From contig NC_085128.1 of assembly GCF_030269925.1 (NCBI RefSeq), positions 17,052,501 to 17,116,500 of the forward strand: 64,000 nucleotides of DNA, in the 5' to 3' direction. Positions 41,936 through 53,342 of this stretch are shown in pieces. Made by a program: the position numbers and the translations under genes. The stretch is from Bombyx mori (lineage: Eukaryota; Arthropoda; Insecta; Lepidoptera; Bombycidae). Under the pieces are notes generated by a model. The model had not been told where the DNA came from and made no database searches. It saw only the letters and a list, made by a program, of their open reading frames with translations. Each line of letters starts with the position of its first letter. Position 1 is the stretch's first letter.

Positions 41936-42232
41936 TAGCTGACCCAGCAGACTTCGTAGTGCCCCTAATCGATAAATAAAGGACCTAAACTTTTGTATAA
42001 AATAAACTTAAAACAACAAAAGGAATCCGAGGGACGGGGGACACATGAAAGGAAAAACAAAATTGTTATTTTTATTTAATTCCGAGTATTTTGATATGTA
42101 TCTACCTTTTAAATCTTCTCTGGACTTTCGCAAATAATTCAAGACCAAAATTAGCCAAATCGGTCCAGCCGTTCCCGAGTTTTAGCGAGACTAACGAACA
42201 GCAATTCATTTTTATATATATATAGATAAAAA
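41936..42232 (+). repeat. CTAGCTGACCC-type interspersed repeat, copy 2
   Basis: Collinear with 15689-15975 (CTAGCTGACCCAGCAGACTTCG; GAGTTTTAGCGAGACTAACG; TATATATATAGATA tail) with scattered differences. Confidence 0.7.
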
Positions 42233-42242
42233 ATCAAGAAAG

Positions 42243-42292
42243 ATATCTTACGAATAAATAGACTTATTATTTATTCGTAGAAGATATCTGAT
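42243..42292. repeat. Imperfect 20-bp inverted repeat
   Basis: AGATATCTTACGAATAAATA and TATTTATTCGTAGAAGATATCT flank a short spacer and pair with a 2-nt bulge. Confidence 0.6.
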
Positions 42293-42793
42293 AGTTGAAT
42301 GTCAAAAGAAGAACTTACAAGAATCGTCAAAACAAAACACAGCGAGCTTGTCTTTTCAAATTTTAGTATTCCTCCTTTTTTTTTCGATTTTCAAAACCAT
42401 TAAAAATTACAATCAATGTGGTTTTGTTTTGTATAAAATTTCGTGCAGAGCAAGGCGGACGGGTGTTTGTTTTTACTGAAAATTTCCAAGCTTATAATAA
42501 TAAACTTTCGATGCTAATTTGTTTGTTTTCGCCTATGATGTTTCTTGGTAAGGGATTTAACGGTACTTTAAATTATCATAATACACACATTCTGGATAAT
42601 TTTACATATTAACCATTTTATCACGTAGGAACAGAAAAAAAAAACCATGAACCTTAGAAAGTGAATAAGGAATCCGTATTCCATTCAGCAGTAGATGTTT
42701 TGTGACGATTCTGAGGCGAAGCAATCCTGCTTTCTAGTTGGAACCGTATGGTAGCGGTTAGTTGTAGATTAGTCTTCTATATTTCCACTGTTG

Positions 42794-43131
42794 ACGTGTT
42801 ATGAGTCCGCACGGGTAGGTTTTTTTTTTGCCCGTGCAGGCAGACGATCATACGGCCCACCTGGTGGTGAGTGGTTACCGTCGCCCATGGACTTCAGCAA
42901 TACCAGAGGCAGAGCCAAGCCGCTGCCTACCACCACCCTGCCTATGTCTGCCGTGAAGCATTGATGCGTTTTGGTTTGGAGTGTGGGGTAGCTGTACTGT
43001 AAAACTGAGACCTTAGAACTATTATCTCAAGGTAGGTGACGGCATTTACGTTTGTAGATGTCTGTGTGCTCCGGTGACCACTTAACATCAGGTGGGCCAT
43101 GAGCTCGTCCACCCACCTGAGCAATAAAAAA
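42794..43131 (+). repeat. Bm1 SINE interrupted by a LINE tail
   Basis: Bm1 sequence GAGTCCGCACGGGTAGGT is interrupted at 42820 and resumes at CCACCACCCTGCCTATGTC, continuing to the CAATAAAAAAA tail. Removing 42820-42926 restores the usual Bm1 order. The copy is moderately diverged. Confidence 0.85.
42820..42926 (-). repeat. CR1-like LINE tail nested in Bm1
   Basis: T-run, GCAGGCAGACGATCATACGG, GTTACCGTCGCCCATGG and GAGCCAAGCCGCTGCC: the same tail as 1137-1257, here a secondary insertion into the Bm1 copy. Confidence 0.8.
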
Positions 43132-43172
43132 ATCTCCCAATAGAATCGAATCTACGAAATGTTTCGCACTAT

Positions 43173-43319
43173 GTACTATTGTAACTATACTGAGACCTTA
43201 GAACTTATATCTCAAGGTGGGTGGCGCATTTACTTTGTAGATGTCTATGGGCTCCAGTAACCACTTAACACCAGGTGGGCTGTGAGCTCATCCACCCATC
43301 TAAGCAATAAAAAAAAAAA
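43173..43319 (+). repeat. Bm1 SINE, 3' third
   Basis: From TTGTAACTATACTGAGACC to CAATAAAAAAAAAAAC. It sits 40 bp after another Bm1 in the same orientation. Confidence 0.85.
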
Positions 43320-43859
43320 CTCCATTAATCGCGGGTATCTCCGAAAATATTTTGTACATCGAATCGAAAATATTTTGTTTTAAATATCAGTTATGTAAAA
43401 ATCAGGTAGTTTGGAAAACAAAGAACATAACACAAGGAAAAATATTTCTTATGCCAATACGAATATACAACATTATCGCTTGCAAATAGCAATACATTAC
43501 GTATTAAATTTCGATTACAGCACTATTGAGTTTATCTTTCGAATCCGATGACGTCACACATTACTATCGCGAATCTTAGCCGAATGAAAATATAACGATT
43601 GCGTCACAACATCAAAAGATCTTGTGTTTCCTCGTTGAATACTTGAATTATTTTAAAGAAAACATTTCATTTTATCACAGCCGCGATAATTTATAGCTGA
43701 CCAAAAAAATTGGTTTTGGCAAGCTGAAGCACTTGATGGAGGCGCCAGTAGTATATCTTCAGCTTATAACATCAGTGTATTAGTATTAATGATAGTATTA
43801 TTTATAGTGTGAAATTTCTGATGACGTTAGCGCCGGCTTGCATAATTCTAAGATATGTA
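43320..43859. other. No gene recognised
   Basis: AT-rich and without motifs, ending at the TA target of the MITE that follows. Confidence 0.45.
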
Positions 43860-44160
43860 CTGGGCGTTAGCAAGCCGCTTACGAAAACGAAGACAGGCGA
43901 TAGTTACTAATGACACCTTTGATGATGGGACGGAAAACATTTTTCATTGCTGGTTTTTTTTTAGTAAATTAATGTATTTTTTATGAAACTATCGTTTTAT
44001 TTAGCTGTACTTGCATGATGGAGCGTAAATAATGCTAATAAAACATTTTAAAAATATGTTTTTTTTTAAATCCGGATCGATTTTTTTCCGTCCCATCATC
44101 AAAGGTGTCATTAGTACAATCGTCTGCCTCCGCTTTCGGAAGCGGTCTTCTAACACCCAG
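43860..44160. mobile_element. MITE with about 90-bp inverted repeats and TA target
   Basis: The outer 90 bp on each side are inverted copies, starting CTGGGCGTTAG / CTAACACCCAG and including a perfect inner block, ACTAATGACACCTTTGATGA followed by TGGGACGGAAAA. TA flanks both ends (43858-43859, 44161-44162). The loop is AT-rich and non-coding. TA targets fit the Tc1/mariner group, but no transposase was seen. Confidence 0.8.
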
Positions 44161-44162
44161 TA

Positions 44163-44429
44163 TAGGTTATATGCATGCTTCTATTACTGCGAATGAGCAG
44201 TCGACCGAAAATCTAATGCGAATCGGTTACCTGTGCTCATTAGTTTCGATTTGAATAAAGCTCCAAACTTTTTTTTTCCTAACAGAAATGCGTGATTACT
44301 GAATGAAACAAACAGTATTGTGTTACTAATACATCTCAACTCATAACATTAATTTATAAATTAAAGGGAATGTTATAAAAAATAAATAGAATAATTAGGA
44401 ACGTTAAGCTAATAGTATTTAATAGGAAA
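44163..44429. other. No gene recognised
   Basis: Short AT-rich spacer. Confidence 0.4.
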
Positions 44430-44665
44430 AAGATGTGTGGTGTCGTGGGACACCGGATAGGAACTATGTCCCACATAAAAAAAAAAAAAAGAATTACGAG
44501 AAAAAAATCGCGCGGTGAAATATCGCTGTGCGGAAAACAAGGCCTTATTCCACGGACTTTTTCTTACGGTTTTTACTATCACAATTTTTTCAGTTCGGTC
44601 GCGCAGCAAAATCCCTATCCCCTCCAAGCCTGCCGTAAGGAACTTCGTTCCAATAAATAATAAAT
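44430..44665. repeat. GGAACGAAGTTCC-ended repeat, copy 3
   Basis: It opens with GATGTGTGGTGTCGTGGGAC and ACCGGATAGGAAC as in copies 1 and 2, and closes with GCCGTAAGGAACTTCGTTCC. Its interior (GTCCCACATA, an A-run, GCGCGGTGAAATATCGCTGTG) is unrelated to the other two. Confidence 0.55.
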
Positions 44666-45295
44666 AATTGAGAACAACTCACCCACGGTCATTCAGCCCC
44701 AATTTAGGCCACCCTGTGCTATGAGTACTAGAAGCGGACAAACATACTTACGTATATACGTTTGAATATATAGATATTCGGATTCGGATTTACTTATAAT
44801 AAGCACCCAGACAAAGAGCAGACAAACCAGTTCACCATACAATTTCAAAAACACTATTTAATTATATAAGTTTTTTTAATGTAAACACAATTTATTTTCA
44901 AACATACATCAATATCCTTTTCTGACGAGGCTTATCTCATAAAAATTAACAAAGAAATTGACAAAAAGTCCTGACAAATCTACAGATTAGAAATAAGATT
45001 GCGAGCGACCCGAAAAATATGTTAACAAACTGTTTGTATCCGTGGCTGAGTTTACTTTAATATGTTTTGTTGCATTTTTCTTGGCTCATGTCGGTTACAT
45101 CGTAAAAACGATTTATGAATGTGTTTTACGCGCGATATGGATACAGCCCACAGAGCATTTTGTTGATACGGCTGTTTTATTAACTTTTTAGAGAATCTTT
45201 GTCAGTGGTTTTAAATTACCTAAGTATACGATTGTGTTTAAATTTGCATGTCATTCGGTGAGTATGCTAAAGAACTTACTAACGATCTTACTGGT
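44666..45295. other. No gene recognised
   Basis: AT-rich; no conserved frames. Confidence 0.45.
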
Positions 45296-45513
45296 AGACT
45301 GGTGGTAGGACCTCTTGTGAGTCTACGTGGGTAGGTACCACCAGCCTGCCTATTTCTGCCGCGAAGCAGTAATACGTTTCGGTTTGAAGGGTGGGGCAGC
45401 CATTGTAACTAGGTGGGTGGCGCATTTACGTTGTAGATGTCTATGGGTTCCGATAACCACTTAACACCAGGTGGGCTGTGAGCTCGTCCACCCATCTAAG
45501 TAATAAAAAAAAG
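45296..45513 (+). repeat. Bm1 SINE, 5'-truncated
   Basis: GACTGGTGGTAGGACCTCTTG to CTAAGTAATAAAAAAAA, with a deletion of the CTATACTGAGACC segment. Confidence 0.85.
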
Positions 45514-45517
45514 CCTA

Positions 45518-45712
45518 GTGTCTTCTGAGCCCGCTCGGGTAGGTGCCACCTTCCTATCTATTTCTACCGAGAAGGAGTAATGCCCTCCAGCGTAAGCGCG
45601 GCAGCCGTTATACAACAGAACTGAGACTTACGCGTAGGTTTCCAAGGTGGTGGCGGCATTTTCGTTGTTTATGTCCATGGGTTCTGGTTACCTAACACCA
45701 GGTGCCGTGAGC
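45518..45712 (+). repeat. Old Bm1 relic
   Basis: GAGCCCGCTCGGGTAGGTGCC, GAGAAGGAGTAATGCCC and AACACCAGGTGCCGTGAGC follow the Bm1 order with heavy divergence. It lies directly behind a younger Bm1. Confidence 0.65.
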
Positions 45713-46035
45713 ATAAAAGTCTCACTTTGTCAAATCAAAAGAAAACTAATTGAAGCTGGTTGAAAATTTCAGCGACTTATTAAAGGTAGATTTCGTATGA
45801 TGTATTATGAGTCCGAACCATCAATACATTCGAAATGCAATTCAAAATTTCCGACGACATTCCTTAAATCAACATAATTATTATTAAAGCATCAATTTTA
45901 TGTTTCAAGATGGCATTCATCTTCTTGTCATTACGATCTCGATGATCTCGAATAATAGTTGAACATCAGAATTTCAGACGAACAGACATACATTGATCAA
46001 ACGATCATTTTTTTTATTTTTTATTGCCTAGATTT

Positions 46036-46119
46036 CCGTATCTTCAGGGATGACAGCTGTCTACGGTGCTCAAAGGATCGTTGAGCGACTCCAAACCATA
46101 CTAAAAAGGTTCAAACTCA
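46036..46119 (+). repeat. 83-bp segment shared with 61736-61820
   Basis: GTATCTTCAGGGATGACAG through GTCTACGGTGCTCAAAGG to AAAGGTTCAAACTC is nearly identical to the reverse complement at 61736-61820. A Bm1-like 3' tail (TTATTGCCTAGAT) stands just before it and a complete Bm1 just after. Both copies stay open in the same frame (VYGAQ, IVERLQT). Confidence 0.7.
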
Positions 46120-46125
46120 CATTTT

Positions 46126-46567
46126 TTTTTATTTTTTTTTATTGCTTAGATGGGTGGACGAGCTCACAGCCCACCTGGTGTTAAGTGGTTACTGGAACCC
46201 ATAGACATCTACAACGTAAATGCGCCACATACCTTGAGATAGAAGTTCTAAGGTCTCAGTATAGTTACAACGGCTGCCCCATCCTTCAAACCGAAACGCA
46301 TTACTGCTTCACGGCAGAAATAGGCGGGGCGGTGGTACCTACCCGTGCGGACTCACAAGAGGTCCTACCACCAGTAATTACGCAAATTATAATTTTGCGG
46401 GTTTGATTTTTATTACACGATGTTATTCCTTCACCGTGGAAGTCAATCGTGAACAATTATGAAGTACGTATTTCATTAGAAAAATTGGTACCCGCCTGCG
46501 GGATTCGAACACCGTTGCATCGCTACGAATGCACCGGACGTCTTATCCCTTAGGCCACGACGACTTC
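46126..46567 (-). repeat. Bm1 SINE, full length
   Basis: From the T-run through GGACGAGCTCACAGCCCACC, the body and CTGCGGGATTCGAACACCG (B box) to TAGGCCACGACGACTTCGAA (head). One of the most complete copies in the window. Confidence 0.9.
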
Positions 46568-47328
46568 GAATTCGACTTCATATACTTTCACGTCATATAT
46601 GATTCACCTTATTCTGGCGCTTTAGTAAGAAAATCCAAGAAACGACATAATTACTTTAGTGCGCCACAGAAAGCACTGATGCGTGGTAGTCATCGTGTAA
46701 AGATTTTGAGCATTCTTGTGGCAACAGTTTTCACGGGCAACAAACATTATAAAAATCAATTACAAAATAAACTAAATTGAATTCGGCTTAATCGTCACAA
46801 ATGTCATTTAACTTCACTTTGTACGAATTTGTTTACAAGAGAACGGTTAATACGTACATTACACGGGCCGCGCGAGTCGAACAAATCACCATGTGATTCG
46901 TTTAAAGCGGAAACGGAAAAAGAAATTATTGGAAAATAATAACGTTACTTCACAATTTGGATACAATCAAATCTAAGCTCTGTGCGTAGGTAATAAAATC
47001 GCTTTTACCGTTTACCTGAGATTTAAGAGACTTCGTATATGTTAAAACGGTTCGCGTTAACTGGTTTGGAAGGTTCTCGTTTAAAATCAATTGTTCAACC
47101 GAAAAAATTGGGAATTTTGGTTCTGAATCTCAGAAGCTTTTTTCTCTTTTTGTATGTATAAACATATTATTATGTATGTTTAAAAGATTATTAAAGATCA
47201 CATTTTCACTTATTTCTTGTAAAGATAAGACAAAAAAATACGTGTTATAAAATAGTACAACTCATCAAACGAAAGAAAATCGGTCGATAAGTAGGAGAAT
47301 TATGCACTTAACTTTTCCAATTTTCCAA
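46568..47328. other. No gene recognised
   Basis: AT-rich with one GC-richer spot (ACACGGGCCGCGCGAGTCGA). No motif. Confidence 0.45.
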
Positions 47329-47702
47329 CCAATTTCTCTAATGAAATACGTACTCAACAAATGTTCACGATTGACTTCCACGGTGAAGGAATAACATCGT
47401 GTTATAAAAATCAAACCCGCAAAATTATAATTTGCGTAATTACTGGTGGTAAGACCTCTTGTGAGTCTGCACGGGTAAGTATCACCGCCCCGCCTATTTC
47501 TCCGTGAAACTCCGTATCGCCGTGAAACAGTAATGCGTTTCGCTTTGAAGGGTGGGGCAGCCGTTCTAACTATACTGAGACCTTAGAACTTATATCTCAA
47601 GGTGGGTGGCGCATTTACGTTGTAGATGTCTATGGGCTCCAGCAACCACTTAACACCGGGTGGACTGTGAGCTCGTCCACCCTTCTAAGCAATAAAAAAA
47701 AG
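47329..47702 (+). repeat. Bm1 SINE, head lost, internal duplication
   Basis: TTTCTCTAATGAAATACGTAC to CAATAAAAAAAAG. The phrase CCGTGAAAC is duplicated (47504-47530), adding about 20 bp to the middle. Confidence 0.85.
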
Positions 47703-49784
47703 TTCCTACCACCACATACACTACAATATTGTTGCAATGATTTCCTTACAGAATATATAGGTAGTGCTTTATGTAATTTACAAGGAGAATCGAAAATGGA
47801 ATTATGATTTCGAAGCAGATTATATTTTTTTGTTTTATTTTTGCGTCTTGATCAAAATATTTGATGCTTTATTATTTACTTTGACTGACTACTGACAACG
47901 TTCTACTGACAATTCTATTTACGTTATATTTTGACAATCCTAATTTAAAATAACAATCTCAAGCATTCCTATTCATATCACCAACATTTGTTTATCTACG
48001 GGAATATTTTCGTAGCCTCAAAGTTTTTTTCATTTACCTGCTGTAATTAACTCATGAGCTCACGGACCGCCCGGTATAAAGTCTACATCCCAGTTTATAC
48101 ATACAGCTAAATTCTAAACTGAAAAACCCCAAACTAGGACTTTCTCTAGTTCGAGAATTTTTTTCACCAGAATTTTTCAGAACTACACATATAAGATAAA
48201 AATATATATACTTGGGCCAAAGTTATTATCACGACTAGGTATCAAACTCGTTCTCCATAGTGAGTGATTAATTTTATCTAGGATAGCCTTGTAGTCTTAG
48301 TGTAGTTTTATGTAGCCCGAAATTTAACCATTCCATTTGGAACCCATGCCTGCCTTACGCTAGAAATAGGCAGTATGGTGGGTAATACTTACCCGTGCAT
48401 GCCATAATACGCTCTATTACGAGTCAGTAAGTGTCTAAATGCAATGGCCTGGTTCTATTTGAATCCAAGTTGACCGATCCACATTAGTGAATTTTATAGT
48501 CAACAAACTAGTGTTTCTCAGAAACAATTTTCGTAAAAGACATCTCTGGTAACATGAAATATTACAACGGTTATTACCACCAGAACATCAATAAAAGTCG
48601 ACTCAACATTAGTTTTGAAAAAAGAAGTAGTTTCTAGAGAACTGCTTTGCTTGATTAAAAGATGTTATATAACAAAATCGTAAACCCTTTTCGTCTTCGG
48701 GCTTATGGTAATTTTTAGTTTTCAGGGATTCTAATGGTTTTGATTTTTTGTGATCATATCAAACAATCCTACTGTCATTTTCATTGCTAATAAAGGAGAA
48801 ACAAGAGAGTCATTGCTAATAAATAGGGGTACTCGTAAGGTACAATAGGCAAGAAAACTGGTTTCAAGTATAATTAGTGCTTTCAGGCTTGCTTTCACAC
48901 TGCACTCAGAGTACAATAATAAAATGGATATCTAGGCATTGTTTTCTAGTGAGATATCCCAGGAGTTACTCATTAGCTACTTTCTCTATTACCTGAGAGG
49001 GCAAGAAAAAGAAGGTACTAAAAATATTTAATACTTTTAACACTAGACTCAGTTGAACATTCCTGCTATCGATGTGTCGACCCGACATAGTACCAGAAAA
49101 GTAAAATTTCGAACCCGCCTGTCCTCAAATTGTAGATTTAGCCCTGTAATAACTTTCGTTAGGTCAAAGCCACTATATCAAAAAAATAACGATACAAGGT
49201 CACACCAAAAAACTGTGAGATATAATAATAATATCCAAAAAATACAAAAGAGCATAGCATACAAAATACAAAAGAGCTTAGGCATAGTCCCCATTCATCT
49301 AGAATTTTCTTTGACGAAGTCAATTTGGGCGCGGGCGGTGTAGCCACACAGCTGTGTGCTTTGTGCTCTCAACCTAACCTTAACATTGACCGTGAACGGA
49401 TGAGAAATGTATCGGAACGTAATCAAGGCAGTACGTCATGAGTTTACACGCATCGGCTAAATGTAATGTTGAATTGTATGGATTTTAGCTTGCATCCGAT
49501 TCTGACTATTACATTCATAGATATAACGATGAAAATTCAGTGCGGGATAGATTCCTAGACTTGAATTAATCAATTGACTTACCGTGTATTAAACAGGAGT
49601 ATTAGCAGTATTGTTTGTATAAATTTTAATGCGTAAATTGTATTCGCGTCTGGAATAACATCTAACGTTTAGATTTACTGCAAAATTAAAAGATAACTGT
49701 ATTGTTTAAGTATATGTATATTTGTTTATTTTTGCTCTACTAACCGTTGGTATTGAGGCTATACCAACTACGCGCGGACCGGTA
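47703..49784. other. No gene; faint Bm1 relic
   Basis: Two kilobases without a gene. Between about 48046 and 48435 the words GAGCTCACGGACCGCCCGG, AGAAATAGGCAG and ACTTACCCGTGCATGCC suggest a very old minus-strand Bm1. Short open frames at 48731-48916 and 49053-49343 lack motifs. Confidence 0.4.
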
Positions 49785-49985
49785 TGTGATCTTACGGAGC
49801 TCAACCTGGTAGGACTTGCTAGCCCTAGCAAGAGCACTGCTTCACTGAATATACCACCAAATTGGAATCGCGACACTCTGAGAAGATTTCATAAGAAATT
49901 CTGGTGCTTGGAGTACCTAAAAACACCGAGAGTGGATCAGGAGGATCTCATAGCGGCTTTGCATCGCTCCATTGTTTGGATTCTT
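49785..49985 (-). mobile_element. Very old Jockey LINE 3' relic
   Basis: CCTAGCAAGAGCACTGCTTC, TTGGAATCGCGACACTCTGAG, GAGTACCTAAAAACACCG and GTGGATCAGGAGGATCTCA keep the order of the 3' UTR and C-terminus seen at 24750-25106, with heavy decay. Confidence 0.6.
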
Positions 49986-50456
49986 TTACACAAAATAAAA
50001 TATGTCGTGCCATCTATGAATGAATTCTGCATTCGTTTGGTATTATAAATATATATACCTATATATCTTAAAAAGTGAACAAAACAAGGCACAATCAAAA
50101 CTATATATTATTAAAGTAATAAAAAATAAAGTCATTTTACCCTTCTCGGCTCATTACTCTGACGAAGAAAGTATAATTCATGTCAACCCGTGCAAATTAC
50201 ACCACCGACCATTACGTCTGTTTTAAAATGAACGCACATTATACTCTATGCTACTTCAGAATCATCGTTTTGCTGAAATGGAATGCGTACTTTTGTTAAT
50301 GTCTTAGTAAATTTACGACTCGGACTACATTTGTTTGTTTTACGTTTGATAATGAACAGGCGCGATTTGGAAGAACCAATGAAATGAGCACTGCGTTAGT
50401 GTTACATGTTTTTTAACCTTGCGTCTCAAAAAATCTTGTTCGTATCATTGTTTAGT
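49986..50456. other. No gene recognised
   Basis: AT-rich; no motif. Confidence 0.45.
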
Positions 50457-50876
50457 TTTTTTTATTGCTTAGATGAGTGGACGAGCTCACAGCCCACCTG
50501 GTGTTAAGTGGTTACTGGAGCCCATAGACATCTACAACCATAAATGCGCCACCCACCTTGAGATATAAATTATAAGGATCTCAGTATAGTTACAACGGCT
50601 GCCCCACCCTTCAAACCGAAACGCATTACTGCTTCACGGCAGGGTGGTGGTACCTATCCGCGCAGACTCACAAGAGCTCCTACCACCAGTAATTACGCAA
50701 ATTATAATTTTGCGGGTTTGATTTTTAATACACGACTTCATCATGGAAGTCAATCGTGAACATTTGTTGAGTACGTATTTCATTAGAAAAATTGGTACCC
50801 ACCTGAGATTCGAACACCGGTGCATCGCTCAACATGAATGCACCGGTCGTCTTATTGCTTAGGCCACGACGACTTT
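50457..50876 (-). repeat. Bm1 SINE, nearly full length
   Basis: T-run and GGACGAGCTCACAGCCCACC through GAGATTCGAACACCGGTGC (B box) to GGCCACGACGACTTTTTAG. A deletion removes the AAATAGGCGGGGC segment. Confidence 0.88.
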
Positions 50877-51009
50877 TTAGATGGAAACACAACCTCACGG
50901 CTTTAAGCGGCTACCGAAGTCAATAGAAATACTGGTCGATTATTATCCCTCACATTAAGACTTGGTATTGCATGGCTGCGTTATCTTCAAATGGCACACA
51001 CACTTTTGC

Positions 51010-51268
51010 CAACAGTTCGAATCCCGCAAACAGGTACCATTTATTTCTAATGAAATACATATGAACTTATATTTCTGCCGTGTAGCAATAATGCGTTTCG
51101 GTTTGAAGGATGGGACAGCCGTTGTACTCTTAAAACTGAGACCTCATAAAAACTTAACTTCATGTCGTAAGGTGGGTGCTAACATTTGCGTTGTAGATGT
51201 CTATGGGCTCCAATGACCATTTAAAACTTGGTGGTAGGGAGCTCGTCCAAACATTTAAGAAAAAAATA
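51010..51268 (+). repeat. Bm1 SINE relic
   Basis: TTCGAATCCCGCAAACAGG, AATGCGTTTCGGTTTGAAGG and GTTGTAGATGTCTATGGGC in Bm1 order, with a large internal deletion after the head. Confidence 0.7.
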
Positions 51269-51944
51269 TCGTTTCTGGCGTAGAAGTTGAACAATGACAT
51301 GGTAGCACATAATCCGAATATAACGAATGCCTTAATGAATGTGACTTCTCCGCGGTCAGATTAAATTTGACATTCAACACGCTACGATTTTGTACATTTA
51401 ATTTTTGAAAATTTACTTCATTTACTCGTATAATATTTTTTATTTATTTTAAGAATATGAAATTTAAAAGTCTCTTAAACAATAATAATAAGGACCGTAT
51501 TCATTTTGTATGCTTGTACAGGCAAATTGAACATAATTTCAAAACTATTGCGTTGACGCCATGCCACACGAAAATAGGGTAGGTAAATGATCTCCGAATG
51601 TTCCGTCTGCACGCTCCATCTTATCTGCTAGTGTTACTCCGGTAAGTGCATTAATGAGTACCACAATGGGGTATCCTTTACAATCTCAAACCAATAACTT
51701 AAATATCCGCGGCTGCTCAAATTGAAGTTCTGTAAATTAATCCGCATAGTTCCTGTTTTTATTTCGGGCACAATTTAGACTACGACAATAGTTGAGCCCA
51801 TAAATGGGTCTCCTTTAGTTTATACGAATTTATCAGCGCTGAGACCACTGCGCCATTTACAACCGGCAAGTTTGGCGGCGAAAATAGGACTTTGAGTAAA
51901 GACGAAACTTATAATATTGCGGCACAGTATGAAAAATCATCGCA
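51269..51944. other. No gene recognised
   Basis: AT-rich spacer between a Bm1 relic and a LINE fragment. Confidence 0.45.
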
Positions 51945-52130
51945 TGGGCAACCTTCCATGGACTGACCAGATGAAGTCGGCAGTTGGCGGCTGTTTGCAT
52001 GAGTTTACCAGGCTCACCACAACCGGGATGAGTGGCGATTGCCTGTGAGGCGCATAACATCTGCCCACAGCGATGAAGCTGGATGACGACCACGACCGCT
52101 CTGATAGGAGTGATACGACATACAATGGAA
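51945..52130 (+). pseudogene. LINE ORF2 C-terminal fragment
   Basis: With a frame change, the plus strand reads MGNLPWTDQMKSAVGG then HNRDEWRLPVRRITSAHSDE followed by a stop and RPRPL. This matches the pattern W.D..K...G / A..R..W...V of the extreme C-terminus of insect endonuclease-reverse transcriptases. Short and broken. The similar word group at 5330-5425 may be the same family. Confidence 0.5.
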
Positions 52131-52924
52131 AATCATAGCACGAGCATCAGATTTTTTACTTTAAACTTACGAGGACATTGCGGGGAAAAATCCGTAAAAT
52201 TTCAACGATTTAATTTTTATCCTGATACCTTGGATTCCCCATAAATTTTATCGCAAGGACCCGAACACCATAACTTATATTACGTTATCCACATAAATAT
52301 TCTCCTAACCCGACCACGATTTGCATGATTTACGGTGGCAATTCTGAATTTTCCACTGACCTTGTCGTTTTTCATTGTAATTTTGACTTATGATCTTCAT
52401 ATTGCTGTTTTTTTAATTCATTTTATACTGTAATCATTCTCATGAGCAAGTTTACCGGTGGAAAGAGTGTTTTTTTTTCCCAATCTATTCACTAGTAGCC
52501 TAAAAAAATTTGTCAGAATTGAGCAGCGTGATTCATACTGCGATTCCGAGAAAAAGAAAACTGTAAAGATTTATTGATGTAGTTGCTATATTTGGCTTCT
52601 GGAATCTATTCGACACTTTTAATTTGATTTCCACATTGAACTATTGTACCATGGTTCACTTGCGGACTAAATAATAATAATAATAATAATGGTTGGTTCG
52701 AAGTAAGTATCAGTTGAATGGAATATTTGAAATGTATTCAACTGATAATTATTTTTAATAAATGTATCTTTTTTATTTGATTGGTTTTGTTAATTTTAAG
52801 TATGATTCAAGGATACTATGTACACATATGGACTTGTTGTTGTCTGAAATAAAATAAATCATTAACCATTCATTCATTGGAGTTCTCGCTAATAAAACTC
52901 GGAACTCTTTTTGGTCCTTGCTGT
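52131..52924. other. No gene; AAT microsatellite
   Basis: AT-rich; contains an (AAT)n run at 52669-52690 and ends at the 10-bp target duplication of the next LINE. Confidence 0.5.
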
Positions 52925-52988
52925 ACCCCGACCTCACATTCCGATAGAGGCACCCGTCACGCGCGGACGTGCTCATCGACCACTCGAT

Positions 52989-53048
52989 CGCCCGGCCTTT
53001 GTTCGCCCGGCTTTTGTTAGCCCGGCCATTGTTCGCGCGGCCTGTGTT
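52989..53048 (+). repeat. 15-bp tandem repeat, four units, in LINE 5' UTR
   Basis: Units CGCCCGGCCTTTGTT, CGCCCGGCTTTTGTT, AGCCCGGCCATTGTT and CGCGCGGCCTGTGTT follow without gaps. The array ends exactly where the 74-bp array starts. It is likely part of the internal promoter region. Confidence 0.9.
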
Positions 53049-53196
53049 CGTGGTACATCTGCCGACCAAGTGTTTTTCCTGGAAGTTTTTATTTGTTTTG
53101 TTTCCTTTTGTTATTTCTGTGTCGTGGTACATCTGCCGACAAACTGTCTTCCTGGAAGTGTTTAATTGTTTTGTTTCTTTTTGTTAATTCCGTTTT
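53049..53196 (+). repeat. 74-bp tandem repeat, two units, in LINE 5' UTR
   Basis: CGTGGTACATCTGCCGAC begins both units (53049 and 53123). The units continue in parallel through CCTGGAAGT and TTGTTTTGTTTC with about ten differences. Monomer arrays in LINE 5' UTRs elsewhere act as promoters; that role is inferred here. Confidence 0.88.
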
Positions 53197-53342
53197 GTTG
53201 TGTTTTTTCTTTGTCCTGTAGTAATCGTGCCGCATCGCCACCTGTGTTCAATAGAACCGCTCAGGTCCGAGAAGTTGGGGCCTCGCCGTAAGGCGAGTGT
53301 TTTCTAAGACCCAGGGTAGCCCCACCTGGGCACGTAGACATC

